64,000 nucleotides of DNA from Opitutales bacterium UBA5694 (GTDB lineage: Bacteria; Verrucomicrobiota; Verrucomicrobiia; Opitutales; Opitutaceae). The notes under the pieces were generated by a model that was given only the letters and a program-made list of their open reading frames with translations, made no database searches and had not been told where the DNA came from. The stretch covers positions 1 to 64,000 of the forward strand of contig DIHO01000008.1 of assembly GCA_002420185.1 (NCBI GenBank), written 5' to 3'. The position numbers and the translations under genes were made by a program. Shown here piece after piece: positions 8,922-18,881 of this stretch (position 1 is its first letter; each line of letters opens with the position of its first letter).

Positions 8922-9362
8922 CTAGACAATGGTATGGTGGAAAGTCGAGAGTTGCACATCACCCCGCTGGACTGGTATTTCCGATCGGGAGAATATGTTC
9001 ACGCTTTTGGCGACTATGAACGCACTTAGGAACGGCTCTTTACGCCCTTTCAAATCTCTCTTGGCGTCATTCTCTAGCCAATCTAGTAATTTAATAATAG
9101 TTACAAATTCACCTTTGCTTCTACCTAAAAAATCCCGGTCACCCTTTCCGTCACCGTTAGTATCGGTGACTTCTGGTCCGGTACGGCCGAATAGTTTTCC
9201 GCCACACTGACACATAAACTCCCCCCCCAAAAATTCAATATCTCCCTCGTTTCCAACCAGACATTCACTAATTTGCCAGGATGTAACTTCATAACGCGAG
9301 TTATCACATCTAAAATCGATTATGTTGTATCCCCGTTTCTGTCCTTTGGCAATCTGGTTCAA
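8922..9362 (-). CDS. Unrecognised open frame, 146 codons
   Basis: The longest open frame in the gene-poor stretch 8744-9824. It contains CQCGGKLFGRTGPEVTDTNG followed by DGKGDRDFLG, which resembles the Asp-rich calcium loop of dockerin or EF-hand-like repeats. There is no signal peptide, no clear ribosome binding site and no family match. It may be a remnant of a larger secreted protein or a chance frame. Nothing else was recognised in 9363-9824. Confidence 0.2.
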   Translation of the reverse strand: MNQIAKGQKRGYNIIDFRCDNSRYEVTSWQISECLVGNEGDIEFLGGEFMCQCGGKLFGRTGPEVTDTNGDGKGDRDFLGRSKGEFVTIIKLLDWLENDAKRDLKGRKEPFLSAFIVAKSVNIFSRSEIPVQRGDVQLSTFHHTIV

Positions 9363-9824
9363 AACGACAATCGCCCGGGTAATCTAGGTTGGCAGAGTCG
9401 CATACGCAGGACTATTCCGCCCGGAGGTGACCTTCTTCTTCTATTCAATCAAGGCTGTATCCAGGATTTGATGAGTAAGTTCAGTTTCTAACTGCAAAAT
9501 ACTAAGGTGTCGTCAAAATTCCATTACTCATTTAGATTTTAGACGGTACCCCTCATAGGATATCGCCATGCGTACGAATTTGCTACACCTTAGTTCAACC
9601 AAGCAAGAGATCAACTCCCTAAAGGAGAGTCTTTTGTTATGGAGATTTTTCGTCAATGAAACGAATAAAAAACTGACTGTTTGGTGGTTTCTTGAAACTC
9701 CCAACGGATTCAAGTTCCAAAATTTGAAATTTGACTTTGCAAGGCCCTAGCCATCACATTATTGATCGTCGTTCGATTAGCAGCTTGTCCTCCTGCTCGA
9801 TGCGTTCTTTACACTCTGCAGCCT

Positions 9825-10679
9825 ATGAAAACTATTACTCGTTCTCGAATCTCATCCCTTATTCTGTCTGCATCGGCGTTGCTGATCGGACTAGCCTCGC
9901 CGCTGCAGGCTAAAAAGTCTCCCAAGCCGCTCAAGGTACTTCTAATTACTGGTGGATGCTGCCATTCTTATGCGACACAGAAGAATGTTATCAAGAAGGG
10001 TCTAGAAACTCGGGCGAATGTTGTGGTTGACCAAGTACACACGGACGACTCCAGCAACAACCCCCCACTCCCTATCTACCGCAGCCCTAATTATGCAAAG
10101 GGCTACGACGTTGTAGTTCATGACGAATGCGCTGCAGGTATGGCTGACTTGTCAATTCTCAATCGTGTACTCGCTCCGCACAGAAATGGTATTCCTGGCG
10201 TGAACCTCCACTGTGCAATGCACAGTTACCGTGTAGGCAATCACAGAATGCCCACAGAACCTGGTACCGACGACAATCTCTGGTTCGAGTACCTCGGGAT
10301 TCAGTCCAGCGGTCACGGCCCCAAGGAACCGATCGCGATTAGCTTTACCAACACGGAGCATCCGATCACTAAGACGCTTGAGGATTGGGCAACCATCGAG
10401 GAAGAGCTCTACAATAATGTTCAGGTCTTTTCTACTGCCAAAGTGCTCGCGAAAGGATTTCAATTCCAACCAAAGCGCTTGGCTAAAAACGGGAACATGA
10501 TAGCGGCAAAGAACGACGAAGCAGTGGTGGTTTGGACCAACGAGTATCACAGCACGCGCGTTTTCAGCACTACCATCGGACACTTTGACGAAACGGTTGC
10601 GGATAAACGCTACTTAGATCTCGTAACCCGAGGGCTGCTCTGGTCCTGCAATAAGCTCAACGACAATTACCTAAAGTAG
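9825..10679 (+). CDS. Secreted ThuA-like domain protein
   Basis: A 284-residue protein of the ThuA/trehalose-utilisation family, which has a class-I-glutamine-amidotransferase-like fold. The chosen ATG at 9825 gives a clean signal peptide (charged MKTITRSR, a hydrophobic run, then SPLQAKK); the frame is open back to 9762 without improving it. Family features are LLITGGCCHSYATQK near the start, YDVVVHDECAAGM, GVNLHCAMHSYR with the cysteine at the nucleophile-elbow position, EHPITKTLEDW and STTIGHFDETVADKRY at the end. Such proteins are common beside Gfo/Idh/MocA and DUF1080 genes in Verrucomicrobia, as here, and are assumed to act on sugars. The reaction is not established. Confidence 0.85.
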   Translation: MKTITRSRISSLILSASALLIGLASPLQAKKSPKPLKVLLITGGCCHSYATQKNVIKKGLETRANVVVDQVHTDDSSNNPPLPIYRSPNYAKGYDVVVHDECAAGMADLSILNRVLAPHRNGIPGVNLHCAMHSYRVGNHRMPTEPGTDDNLWFEYLGIQSSGHGPKEPIAISFTNTEHPITKTLEDWATIEEELYNNVQVFSTAKVLAKGFQFQPKRLAKNGNMIAAKNDEAVVVWTNEYHSTRVFSTTIGHFDETVADKRYLDLVTRGLLWSCNKLNDNYLK

Positions 10680-10780
10680 AGTTTAGTTGCCGTGTGCAAT
10701 AATCGAAATTTTTCAAAGGGTGCGCTTCGCGAGATCATGAATGTAATGCCTAGTTGCACTCATTTCGTTAAAACGACTGG

Positions 10781-10961
10781 TCAATCCAGCTTGCTATACC
10801 CTTCCACTCCCTGCACTGCACCATTGATTTTACGCAAATCGAATTCATATTGATTCAGCCTAATCTCTCCGAGCCTTATGGGTTCAAGCAATTCAAGCCG
10901 TGATTTTGCTCGAGCGTTTGCTCTGACAATGGGAATGCCACCATCACCTGAGCCAGTGCAC
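10781..10961 (-). pseudogene. Unrecognised protein relic, about 60 codons
   Basis: In the 495-base gap 10680-11174 the minus strand holds one open segment with strongly protein-like content. It runs from a TAG upstream near 10964 to TGA at 10781-10783 and includes RLELLEPIRLGEIRLNQYEF and NGAVQGVEGYSKLD. It has no start codon in a sensible place, so it is probably the 3' end of a lost gene. No family is recognised. Nothing else is seen in the gap. Confidence 0.3.
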
Positions 10962-11174
10962 TAATTTAAAACGACACCTTGGCACTCATGACCGGATTGT
11001 AATAGGAGCATAGCAATCGGTCCACATTTCCGACGTGACAGCCGCTGCTAACCAGGTGGTAAAAAGCGGAGTGAAAAACCTCGCAAGTCCGCTTCTTGGC
11101 TCTATTCAATCTACTGTCATGACGGAGCATCTAAACTAGGCAGCGGCGTCACTATCTGACTAAATTAAAACTAT

Positions 11175-11747
11175 ATGAAAATTTTAAATTCCGCAATTAT
11201 TACAATCTGTCTCCTTCTCCTGTCTGCCTGTTCTAAAAGCAACGAATCAGAGGGCTGGATCGACCTTTCAGGGAGTTTCGAAGCTTGGAATAAGATTGGA
11301 GATGGTAATTGGCGCATTGAGGACGGCATATTTGTTGCCGATTCGGGAACCGGCCAACTAGTCACGAAGCAGAGCTTCGCCAATTTTCAAATTCAGCTCG
11401 AATTCTGGACCGATGAAGGAGCTAATAGCGGCATCTTTATTCGTGCAACCGACTCGGAGAAAATCACAGACACGAACGCCTACGAAATAAATATTTTTGA
11501 TACGCGACCCGATCAGACTTATCGCACTGGTGGCGTCGTGAACCATGCCGCTCCGTCAGAAATTATCAATACGCCCAATCAGTGGAATACCTATGATATT
11601 ACGGCGGAAGGAAATAAGTTCACCGTAATCTTGAATGGAGTGACCACAGCGGAATTCACAGACGACACCCATAGCAGTGGACCATTCACCCTTCAATGCG
11701 CAGGGGGTACCCTCAAATTCCGCAATGTGCGTGTTCGGCAGATTTGA
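11175..11747 (+). CDS. DUF1080 (3-keto-disaccharide hydrolase-like) lipoprotein
   Basis: A 190-residue lipoprotein. The signal peptide ends in the lipobox LLSAC, so the mature protein should be anchored by a lipidated cysteine at residue 19. The rest is a single DUF1080/LamG-like beta-sandwich: EGWIDLSGSFEAWNKIGDGN, WRIEDGIFVADSGTGQLVT, FANFQIQLEFWTDEGANSGI, INTPNQWNTYDITAEGNKFT and the closing GGTLKFRNVRVRQI. DUF1080 proteins include enzymes that cleave 3-keto-glycosides, the product of Gfo/Idh/MocA-type oxidation, which fits the neighbours at 5528 and 9825. Whether this protein is an enzyme or a binding domain cannot be told from the motif alone. Confidence 0.85.
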   Translation: MKILNSAIITICLLLLSACSKSNESEGWIDLSGSFEAWNKIGDGNWRIEDGIFVADSGTGQLVTKQSFANFQIQLEFWTDEGANSGIFIRATDSEKITDTNAYEINIFDTRPDQTYRTGGVVNHAAPSEIINTPNQWNTYDITAEGNKFTVILNGVTTAEFTDDTHSSGPFTLQCAGGTLKFRNVRVRQI

Positions 11748-11931
11748 TGGTAAGTTGATGTTTTATCAAACGGGATACGCTTCGCTAAATGCTGGCTCGA
11801 TATCGAACCAGCGTAATGAGTTGTTTAGCGACTTAGTATCAGGTAAATGGTTTGAGAGAGATTGAACACCGCAATAACTTCCCTTTCAATCGCGGTACAA
11901 AACACTCTCCGGCGTGCCGCTAGTGATGGTT

Positions 11932-13485
11932 TTATCCTGGATACTCAGAAACGTAGATGGCCTTGGTTTGAAGGTAGTCTCGCAAGGTGTCTGTGCAGCT
12001 GACACCACCCCCAGGGCCACCCGAAATTCCTTGTCCCGCATATGGAATTCCATCTGCTACGGTGTTGTGGCAATTGACCTGACCCGTACCATCCCTGAAC
12101 TGCTTAGCAATTCGCTGTCCCAATTCGAGATCCTTTGTCCAAACACTCGATCCTAACCCATACAACGTGTTGTTAGCAAACTGCAATGCTTGTTCTACTG
12201 AATCGACCGGCTGTACATTGACGAAGGCGTGAAAGACCTCAGAGGGATTGCAATTTGAACCAGTAGGCGACCGGAGCAAAGTCGGCTTCAGGTAATATCC
12301 ATCGCATCCAGGAACCAAAGCATGCCCCCCTTCGAGAATAGCGTCGGCTCCTTTGGCTTTAGCAAAGGCGATTCCTTCCATTATCCGCTGTGGCTGACGC
12401 GAATTTATGACGGGCCCCAACTGGGTTCCCCGCTTCGCCTGATTACCGATGACCAGCTCCTTGAAGAAACCTTGAGAAGCTTCGAGAAAATCTTCGAATA
12501 CCGAGCGTTCCGCGAAGACACGATGAATCGTCGAGCATGTCTGCCCATAGTGCTGATTGACGTTTCGCCCAATCATGCGAGCGACCAGTTCCGGATCGGC
12601 ATCTGAGCAAACAATAGCCGATCCATTTCCGCCCATTTCCCGCTTTACCCGCGTGCCATGCTTATCCGCGGCTTGGAGGATAGCCTGTCCCACACCCGGC
12701 GACCCGGTAAACGAGATATAGCGTATCCCTGGGTGCTCTGAAATGAATTTTCCGGTCAATTCACCTCGCCCCGGAAGTACGTTGATAACTCCGGCTGGAA
12801 ATCCCGCTTCCTCCGCCAACTTTGCAAAATAGAGGGCGCTTAGAGGGGTTTCTTCGCTCGGCTTAATAATGATGCAATTTCCTGCCATCAGGGCGGGCAT
12901 CATAAACCAAGCCGTAAGCACTACCGGGTAATTCCAGGGAATTATTCCTGCGACAACACCCCATGGCTCTACGTGTGTATAGCCATTCATTCTCTTGCCG
13001 ACGCGTATAGCCACGCTGTCGCCGAATAACGCCTTCCGAGCAATGCCTACGAAATACTCGGCCGATCTACGTACTACACCCATGTCGCCCTCGGCTAGTT
13101 CGGACACCTTGCCTCCGTTTAAGATCTCACAAGCTAGAAATACATCCTTATCACGCTCGAAAAGTTCGACCAACTTGAGAACGAGAGCGGCTCTCTCTTC
13201 TACTGAAGTTCTTTTCCAGCCTCCATGGTAGGCCTGGTATCCACACTCAACTGCCAAGTTCACTTCGTCATACCCCATCTCCGCGACACGGGCTAGCACC
13301 TCTTTTGTCCCGGGATTAATAACGTCGATCGCGGCATTCATAGAGCCGGGTACTCGCTTTCCACCAATAATGCTGTCAAGGGGTTGCCCTCCGTTAGTGC
13401 AAAAGTTGACGAATGCATCGGGCGGGGAAAAGTCTTCAGCCGTAAAGGCCTGAATATCGGTGGGTTTAAGTGTAGTTGTAGACAT
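11932..13485 (-). CDS. NAD(P)-dependent aldehyde dehydrogenase
   Basis: A 517-residue aldehyde dehydrogenase of the betaine-aldehyde/phenylacetaldehyde type. Visible sites in order: PWGVVAGIIPWNYPV (cofactor pocket, with the catalytic asparagine), IIKPSEETPLSALYFA, FTGSPGVGQAI (Rossmann turn), KREMGGNGSAIV carrying the general-base glutamate, and GQTCSTIHRV carrying the catalytic cysteine. The C-terminal EVFHAFVNVQPVDS and NNTLYGLGSSVWTKD segments are normal. A strong AGGAGG ribosome binding site lies 7 bases before ATG 13485. It is transcribed divergently from the PSCyt1 gene at 13913 and convergently with the DUF1080 gene, so it appears to be a single-gene unit. The aldehyde substrate is not evident. 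Confidence 0.93.
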   Translation of the reverse strand: MSTTTLKPTDIQAFTAEDFSPPDAFVNFCTNGGQPLDSIIGGKRVPGSMNAAIDVINPGTKEVLARVAEMGYDEVNLAVECGYQAYHGGWKRTSVEERAALVLKLVELFERDKDVFLACEILNGGKVSELAEGDMGVVRRSAEYFVGIARKALFGDSVAIRVGKRMNGYTHVEPWGVVAGIIPWNYPVVLTAWFMMPALMAGNCIIIKPSEETPLSALYFAKLAEEAGFPAGVINVLPGRGELTGKFISEHPGIRYISFTGSPGVGQAILQAADKHGTRVKREMGGNGSAIVCSDADPELVARMIGRNVNQHYGQTCSTIHRVFAERSVFEDFLEASQGFFKELVIGNQAKRGTQLGPVINSRQPQRIMEGIAFAKAKGADAILEGGHALVPGCDGYYLKPTLLRSPTGSNCNPSEVFHAFVNVQPVDSVEQALQFANNTLYGLGSSVWTKDLELGQRIAKQFRDGTGQVNCHNTVADGIPYAGQGISGGPGGGVSCTDTLRDYLQTKAIYVSEYPG

Positions 13486-13912
13486 AGATTTTGCCTCCTA
13501 ATGAATAAACTCTGATTTAAGATCTCGCTATCCGAAAGTATTGTGAATGTTTGGTTCTCCGCAAACCTAAAACCGCTATTATCGACCACCGCAGCAATGA
13601 TGTCCGAAATCACTGGTGGTATCGATCAATCGCCGTCTGGATACTGGTGTCCCGCTAGTCTAGACAACATCGATTATGCCAGGGTTTGTTTACCTCAGAT
13701 TGCTTTCCAACAGTCCTCAAGTGGTAATGGTTCCGCTTTTGGCGGGAAGATTGTGGTGGATAACGGCCGGCGGGAAATACATAGGAGAGGAATACAAGAA
13801 TCGCTTGGTAATATCCTCAGGTGCCCCTTTGAGTCTCCTACTTTAGTAGAGCACCACCAAAGATCACGCCCCAGCCCGATACCTTTTTCATTCGACACTC
13901 CATTCACAAAAA
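13486..13912. other. Divergent intergenic region, 427 bases
   Basis: This region separates the aldehyde dehydrogenase (minus) and the PSCyt1 gene (plus) and must hold both promoters. The only structural feature noted is a short palindrome CTACTTTAGTAG near 13840. An open frame here (13543-13950) has no family similarity and no plausible start context, so it is not called as a gene. Confidence 0.4.
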
Positions 13913-16900
13913 ATGAGCATACCCACCGTTATACCGAAACAGATGCGTAATCGCTTCCCCATTTTCCCCAGGTCGGATTTCATTTTGTCTAAGTTCAAAG
14001 TCGCTCTCATTTTCGGAGCTTCGTCTTTGAACCTTTTCGCATTGGATGCGACACCGGAACAGGTAGAGTTTTTCGAAAACAAGATTCGCCCAGTACTGGC
14101 GGAAAGTTGCTATGAGTGCCACAATAGCGTCAACAAGGCCCAGGCCGGGCTGGCTTTGGACTATCGGGATGCCCTCCTTGCAGGCAGCGAAAATGGTAGC
14201 ATCATCGAGCTAGGGAAGCCCGAAGACAGTGTCTTGATCTGGTCCATTCGCCACGAAGATGACTTGGAAATGCCTGAAAACGCGCCTAAACTCGACGACC
14301 TTGTCATCGCCGACTTTGAGCAATGGATACGCATGGGAGCCCCAGATCCCCGTGACAAAAAGCCAACCCAAATTGACCTAGACAATGCCGTCGCTTGGGA
14401 TACGCTGCTTGAAAAACGCAGTAACTGGTGGTCTTTTCAGCCGCTCAAAAAGACAACTCCTCCCAAAGTTTCAATTCAGGATTGGAATCAAAGTCCAATT
14501 GACCAGTTCCTATTCGCATCGCTTTCGGAGAAAGGTCTGAGGCCCCAAGAGGAGGCGAGTCCAGAAACGCTTGTTCGCCGCCTGCATCTGGTACTCACTG
14601 GACTTCCTCCAAAGATCGAAGTAGTAAAAAAGTTTACGGCAGATCCCAATAAAAAGGCCTATTGGGATCTTGTCGATACGCTTCTAGCGTCCGAGGAATT
14701 CGGCGAGCGCTGGGCTCGCCATTGGATGGACTGGTATCGTTATGCGGAATCCCATGGGAGCGAAGGAGACCCCAATCTTCCCTACGCATCCACTTATCGT
14801 GACTACCTCATCCGAGCGCTCAATAACGATGTTCCGTACGACCAGCTACTAACGGAGCACGTAGCGGGCGACCTTTTGAAAAAGCCTCGCATCAACCAGG
14901 ATCTCGGTATCAATGAATCGGCTATCGGGCCCGCTCACTTTCGCATGGTGCCTTACGGATTCGGTGTGGTCGATGCCTATCAGGAACAGATCACCAATAC
15001 CGAAAATCAGATCGACGTTCTATCGAAGGCTATGCTGGGCATTACCGTTTCCTGTGCCCGCTGTCACGACCACAAGTTCGACCCGATTAGTCAAAATGAC
15101 TTTTACCGGCTTTACGGTATTATGGTGAGCAATCGTCCTGGCTCGCTCAATATCGATACGCGGGAAAAACAAGAGATAAACAAAAATGAACTGGAGAAAC
15201 TGAAACCCAGTATCCGAAGATCCATGGCGAATTTCTGGTTGGAGAATGTAGATGTCGCCGTCCAAAAACTAGTCACTTTCAATTTCGATGAAACGGAGGA
15301 AGAAAAGGCAATTCATGCCGACTTGAAGCTTCCTGAAAGGAAACGGAGATTGGCGCTGCCTACCGATCCCGAACGCCTAAACCAGTTTTTGCTAAAACGA
15401 GAGATCGACCAAGTGGGAGAATATCACCCACTGGCTCCGATGAAACTTTGGAAAGAGCTGCCTCGCGAAGATTTCAACGAGAAATGGAATCACCAAATAA
15501 TGGAGCACCAGGCGGCACTCGATACATACGAGGCCGCTAAAAAGAACGCCACCTTCTACGCCGATCTTCGGGACCAGAAAACCCTAGATCGCTGGTATCG
15601 CACCGGAAACGGACTCGGTCCCAAGGTCAGTCCGGCCGGATCATTCTCGGTCGCAGGAGAGGGAGTCTATGCGATATCCGGAATTTACCCGCGGGGCGTC
15701 TACAGTCATTTGACCTCCGACAAACATAACGGTACTCTAGCCTCTCCTAATCATATTGCAAAGGGTGAAAAGAGCTACCTGCGAGCTATGGGTCTCAACG
15801 GGGCGATCCGCATGTCTGCACGGAACTATCCCTTAGAGCAAGGACTGCATCCCTACAAAACGGCAGAAACAGGAATCTCGCAATGGTATCCGCTGAGGAA
15901 ATACAAGTTCTGGAATGGAGAACAAATCCACTACCAGATTTCGACCATTGGCGACAAACCGGTTAATGCATCAGAGGGCCGTTCATGGTTTGGAGTGACT
16001 GAAGTGATAGGCGGAGACTTCAAGGTCAAAGAACTAGGAGTTCCTCTATATGCAGCGTTACCAAATGGTTCCAGTCTTAGAGAACCAAATTCTCTTCAGA
16101 CAATTTACAAAAAGACCCTCCGGGCATCCATCATAGCTTGGAAACGCAGACAGATTACCAACGCACAGGCCGAATTTTTGAGTGCCTTTGTACGGTTCGA
16201 CTTCCTGCCAAATCGACTTGAATTTTTGCCACCTCTACAACGTGGGCTAGTCTCTCAATACCGCAATCTGGAAAGCGAAATTCCCTTCCCGACTCGAGCT
16301 CCCGCTATCCTGAAGGGCGATGTCATAGATCAACCACTACTCATTCGCGGTGACTACAAAAAGCCTGGTGATGCGGTGCCGAGGCAATTTCTGGAAGTAT
16401 TCGACAACAGGCTCTACAGTTCCGAAGACTCGGGTCGGCTTGAACTTGCGCAAGACATAGCCGGAAAGGCGAACACCCTTAAATCGCGAGTTCTGGTCAA
16501 CCGACTTTGGCACTATGTCTTTGGACAGGGCATTGTTTCCACAACCGACAATTTTGGCCGACTAGGCAAAAAGCCCGCCCATCCGGAACTGCTTGACTAC
16601 CTTGCTTTGGATTTTGAAAAAAACGGATGGTCGATCAAAACAGCACTTCGAAACATGGTTACCAGCCGTGCCTTTCGATCGGGAAGTGTCGCTCCTGCTG
16701 GGGCGAACAAAAAAGATCCTACCAACAAATTCTTGTCTTATTACACACCTCGTCGACTGGATGCGGAGGCGATTTTGGACTCGATCAACAGCCTTGCCAA
16801 AAAGGATTTCGAGCGGGGCGTCTATAGGATGTCTAAACGAAACCAGTTGGACCCCTTTCTCTCTACATTCAATTTTCCGATTCCAACGACGACCGTGAGC

Positions 16901-17188
16901 CGCCGAGACAGCACAAATGTTCCTGCCCAAGCGTTGAGCATGATGAACGGGCGGTTCATTCAGGAATCCGCCAAGCGTTGGGCCGAAAGAGTCGATTCAC
17001 AGTTAAGCGAACCTAGCTTCGATCAAAAACTGGAAATTCTTTTTCTGGGAGCCTACGCCCGGACTCCGAGCAAATCTGAACATGAAACCCTGGATGCCTA
17101 CCGAAAGAGCATCAATGATCCCAATACCGCCCTTGAGCGCATCGCCTTCACCCTTTTGAATACGAAGGAGTTTATTTATGTCTATTAA
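13913..17188 (+). CDS. PSCyt1-DUF1549-DUF1553 secreted protein
   Basis: A 1091-residue exported protein of the planctomycete-type cytochrome family. After a signal region (a start at ATG 13943 would give a more usual leader) comes the PSCyt1 haem motif CYECHN. DUF1549 follows with PIDQFLFASLSEKGLRPQ, RRLHLVLTGLPP and GERWARHWMDWYRYAESHG, and a second haem-type motif CARCHDHKFDPISQNDFY. A long beta-rich insert lies between about residues 560 and 760, and DUF1553 closes with RVLVNRLWHYVFGQGIVST and STNVPAQALSMMNGRF. The stop overlaps the start of the DUF1501 gene by 11 bases, showing translational coupling. Such pairs are abundant in Planctomycetes and Verrucomicrobia; a role in oxidative polysaccharide breakdown is often assumed but unproven. 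Confidence 0.92.
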   Translation: MSIPTVIPKQMRNRFPIFPRSDFILSKFKVALIFGASSLNLFALDATPEQVEFFENKIRPVLAESCYECHNSVNKAQAGLALDYRDALLAGSENGSIIELGKPEDSVLIWSIRHEDDLEMPENAPKLDDLVIADFEQWIRMGAPDPRDKKPTQIDLDNAVAWDTLLEKRSNWWSFQPLKKTTPPKVSIQDWNQSPIDQFLFASLSEKGLRPQEEASPETLVRRLHLVLTGLPPKIEVVKKFTADPNKKAYWDLVDTLLASEEFGERWARHWMDWYRYAESHGSEGDPNLPYASTYRDYLIRALNNDVPYDQLLTEHVAGDLLKKPRINQDLGINESAIGPAHFRMVPYGFGVVDAYQEQITNTENQIDVLSKAMLGITVSCARCHDHKFDPISQNDFYRLYGIMVSNRPGSLNIDTREKQEINKNELEKLKPSIRRSMANFWLENVDVAVQKLVTFNFDETEEEKAIHADLKLPERKRRLALPTDPERLNQFLLKREIDQVGEYHPLAPMKLWKELPREDFNEKWNHQIMEHQAALDTYEAAKKNATFYADLRDQKTLDRWYRTGNGLGPKVSPAGSFSVAGEGVYAISGIYPRGVYSHLTSDKHNGTLASPNHIAKGEKSYLRAMGLNGAIRMSARNYPLEQGLHPYKTAETGISQWYPLRKYKFWNGEQIHYQISTIGDKPVNASEGRSWFGVTEVIGGDFKVKELGVPLYAALPNGSSLREPNSLQTIYKKTLRASIIAWKRRQITNAQAEFLSAFVRFDFLPNRLEFLPPLQRGLVSQYRNLESEIPFPTRAPAILKGDVIDQPLLIRGDYKKPGDAVPRQFLEVFDNRLYSSEDSGRLELAQDIAGKANTLKSRVLVNRLWHYVFGQGIVSTTDNFGRLGKKPAHPELLDYLALDFEKNGWSIKTALRNMVTSRAFRSGSVAPAGANKKDPTNKFLSYYTPRRLDAEAILDSINSLAKKDFERGVYRMSKRNQLDPFLSTFNFPIPTTTVSRRDSTNVPAQALSMMNGRFIQESAKRWAERVDSQLSEPSFDQKLEILFLGAYARTPSKSEHETLDAYRKSINDPNTALERIAFTLLNTKEFIYVY

Positions 17189-18587
17189 TCTCCAGAATCG
17201 TCGTGAATTCCTGAACCTGACTTCAAAGGGAGTGGCTGCCCTAACTTTGTCGAGTCTCATCAACTCAGCGTCCGGGAAAAGCCCCTACATTCCCACGCAC
17301 CACCACGCTGCCAAAGCTAAGTCTGTGATTTTTCTCTACATGTCAGGGGGCGTATCCCATGTGGATTCCTTTGACCCGAAACCCCTTCTGCGGGAAATGC
17401 ACGGTCAACCCATGCCGGTAGTTGTGGAGCGAACTCAATTTGACCAGGTGGGCAACATCATGGGCTCTTTCTGGGATCACAAGAAATATGGCCAGTCCGG
17501 CATCGAGATGACTAACCTCTTCCCTAACATCGCCGAACATGCCGACGAAATGGCGGTGATCCGGTCGTTGACTGCGGATTTCAGCGAACATGCCCAAGGC
17601 AACTTCTTCATCCATTCAGGCTTTCCTTTCCTCGGCCATCCGAGCGCCGGAGCATGGGTCAATTATGGTTTGGGTACAGAAAACAAAAACTTGCCTGGAT
17701 ACATCGTGCTCCAATCCGAACACTCCGGCACCCCTCATGGAGGCGTGAGCATCTTTGGAAACGCTTTTTTGCCCGCTACAAATGGCGGATCTATTTTCAA
17801 CGTTTCCGGCAGTCGAGCGGTTCCTAACATTCAGCCTGCCATGCTAGACCATGAGCAACGTAAAGCCCTCGACATCATTAAAACGCTAGATACGGGATTT
17901 GCTCAACGAACTGCGGCAAAGGATGCGGTTATGGCCTCTATCGAGAACGCAGAGACCGCCTACCTAATGCAGCAAGCCGTTCCCGAGCTCACCGATATTT
18001 CCGAAGAGCCGGAGTCATTGCTGGATGAATATGGAGTACATGATCCTATCTGGTACAAATCGGAATACGCCCGGCAATGCCTCATGGCACGACGCCTTGT
18101 CGAGAGAGGTGTTCGGTTTGTTGAGCTCTCCTGCTGCCCCTTCGAGAAAGGTGTGCAAAAAGCCAATCCATGGGATCAGCACAACAAAATTGAAATCGGA
18201 CATGGGGCGATGGCTTCCCAAGTCGACAAGCCAATCGCAGCCCTCCTCACCGACCTAAAAAATCGTGGGCTACTTGATCAAACCCTTGTCGTTTTCACTG
18301 GAGAATTTGGCCGAAATCCCTTCGCCCAAGGAGTCGGTCGTGACCACAACCCCCAAGGTTTCAGTGCTTGGATGGCAGGCGGAGGCACAAGGGGTGGCAC
18401 CGTTTATGGGGCGACAGACGAGCTCGGCTACTACGCCACCGAGAACGTATCCAATATTTACGAACTATGGGCCACTGTGCTCCACTTGCTAGGCGTCAAT
18501 CATGAAAAACTCACTTTCCAGCATGGTGGCAGAAATCTTCGACTGACCGATGTACACGGAAAGGTCTGGTCCAATATTATCGCTTGA
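17178..18587 (+). CDS. DUF1501 Tat-exported protein
   Basis: A 469-residue DUF1501 protein, a fold related to alkaline phosphatase/sulfatase enzymes. It begins with a twin-arginine-type leader (NRREFLNLTSKGVAALTLSS). Family landmarks are KAKSVIFLYMSGGVSHVDSF with the early metal-ligand aspartate, ARRLVERGVRFVELSC, TLVVFTGEFGRNP and GRDHNPQGFSAWMAGGG near the C-terminus. The start lies inside the upstream PSCyt1/DUF1553 gene (11-base overlap), so both products are made together and probably act together in the periplasm. A homologous pair occurs at 21736-26144 on the other strand. The enzymatic function is not known. Confidence 0.92.
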   Translation: MSINLQNRREFLNLTSKGVAALTLSSLINSASGKSPYIPTHHHAAKAKSVIFLYMSGGVSHVDSFDPKPLLREMHGQPMPVVVERTQFDQVGNIMGSFWDHKKYGQSGIEMTNLFPNIAEHADEMAVIRSLTADFSEHAQGNFFIHSGFPFLGHPSAGAWVNYGLGTENKNLPGYIVLQSEHSGTPHGGVSIFGNAFLPATNGGSIFNVSGSRAVPNIQPAMLDHEQRKALDIIKTLDTGFAQRTAAKDAVMASIENAETAYLMQQAVPELTDISEEPESLLDEYGVHDPIWYKSEYARQCLMARRLVERGVRFVELSCCPFEKGVQKANPWDQHNKIEIGHGAMASQVDKPIAALLTDLKNRGLLDQTLVVFTGEFGRNPFAQGVGRDHNPQGFSAWMAGGGTRGGTVYGATDELGYYATENVSNIYELWATVLHLLGVNHEKLTFQHGGRNLRLTDVHGKVWSNIIA

Positions 18588-18683
18588 TGACTCAGTCTTA
18601 TCTAAGGAAACTAGGCCGCAACCGATTTCATCTCACACCTAACAGGTCCAGTCCCAACTATCGCCGGCAACTTAACTATATTC

Positions 18684-18881
18684 TTAGGAATTATCGCAAG
18701 CTTCACGAGGAAGTGTCGTTGTAGCTACATTGCAGAGCAGCGTCGTTTTTTCTCTGCTGGTTAGTAGTGACACCGACTTGTCGGAGTCTCCACTCCAACC
18801 AGCCATAAGATCTTCATTTGGGTTGATCGGTAACTTCACCTCTCGACCCCGAACCCTGAAATACTGAATGCGATCTCCCAA
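18684..18881 (-). pseudogene. Unrecognised coding-like fragment
   Basis: A 65-codon minus-strand frame with protein-like content (YFRVRGREVKLPINPNEDLM, AGWSGDSDKSVSLLTSREKT). It resembles part of a beta-rich secreted domain. It lies downstream of, and on the same strand as, the broken gene at 19069-19545 and may belong to it. No family is recognised. Confidence 0.25.

Noticed and set aside
8424..9029. 201-codon plus-strand open frame
   Set aside because: Its first 180 bases overlap the symporter gene in another frame, and the rest has no start signal, family or protein-like conservation.
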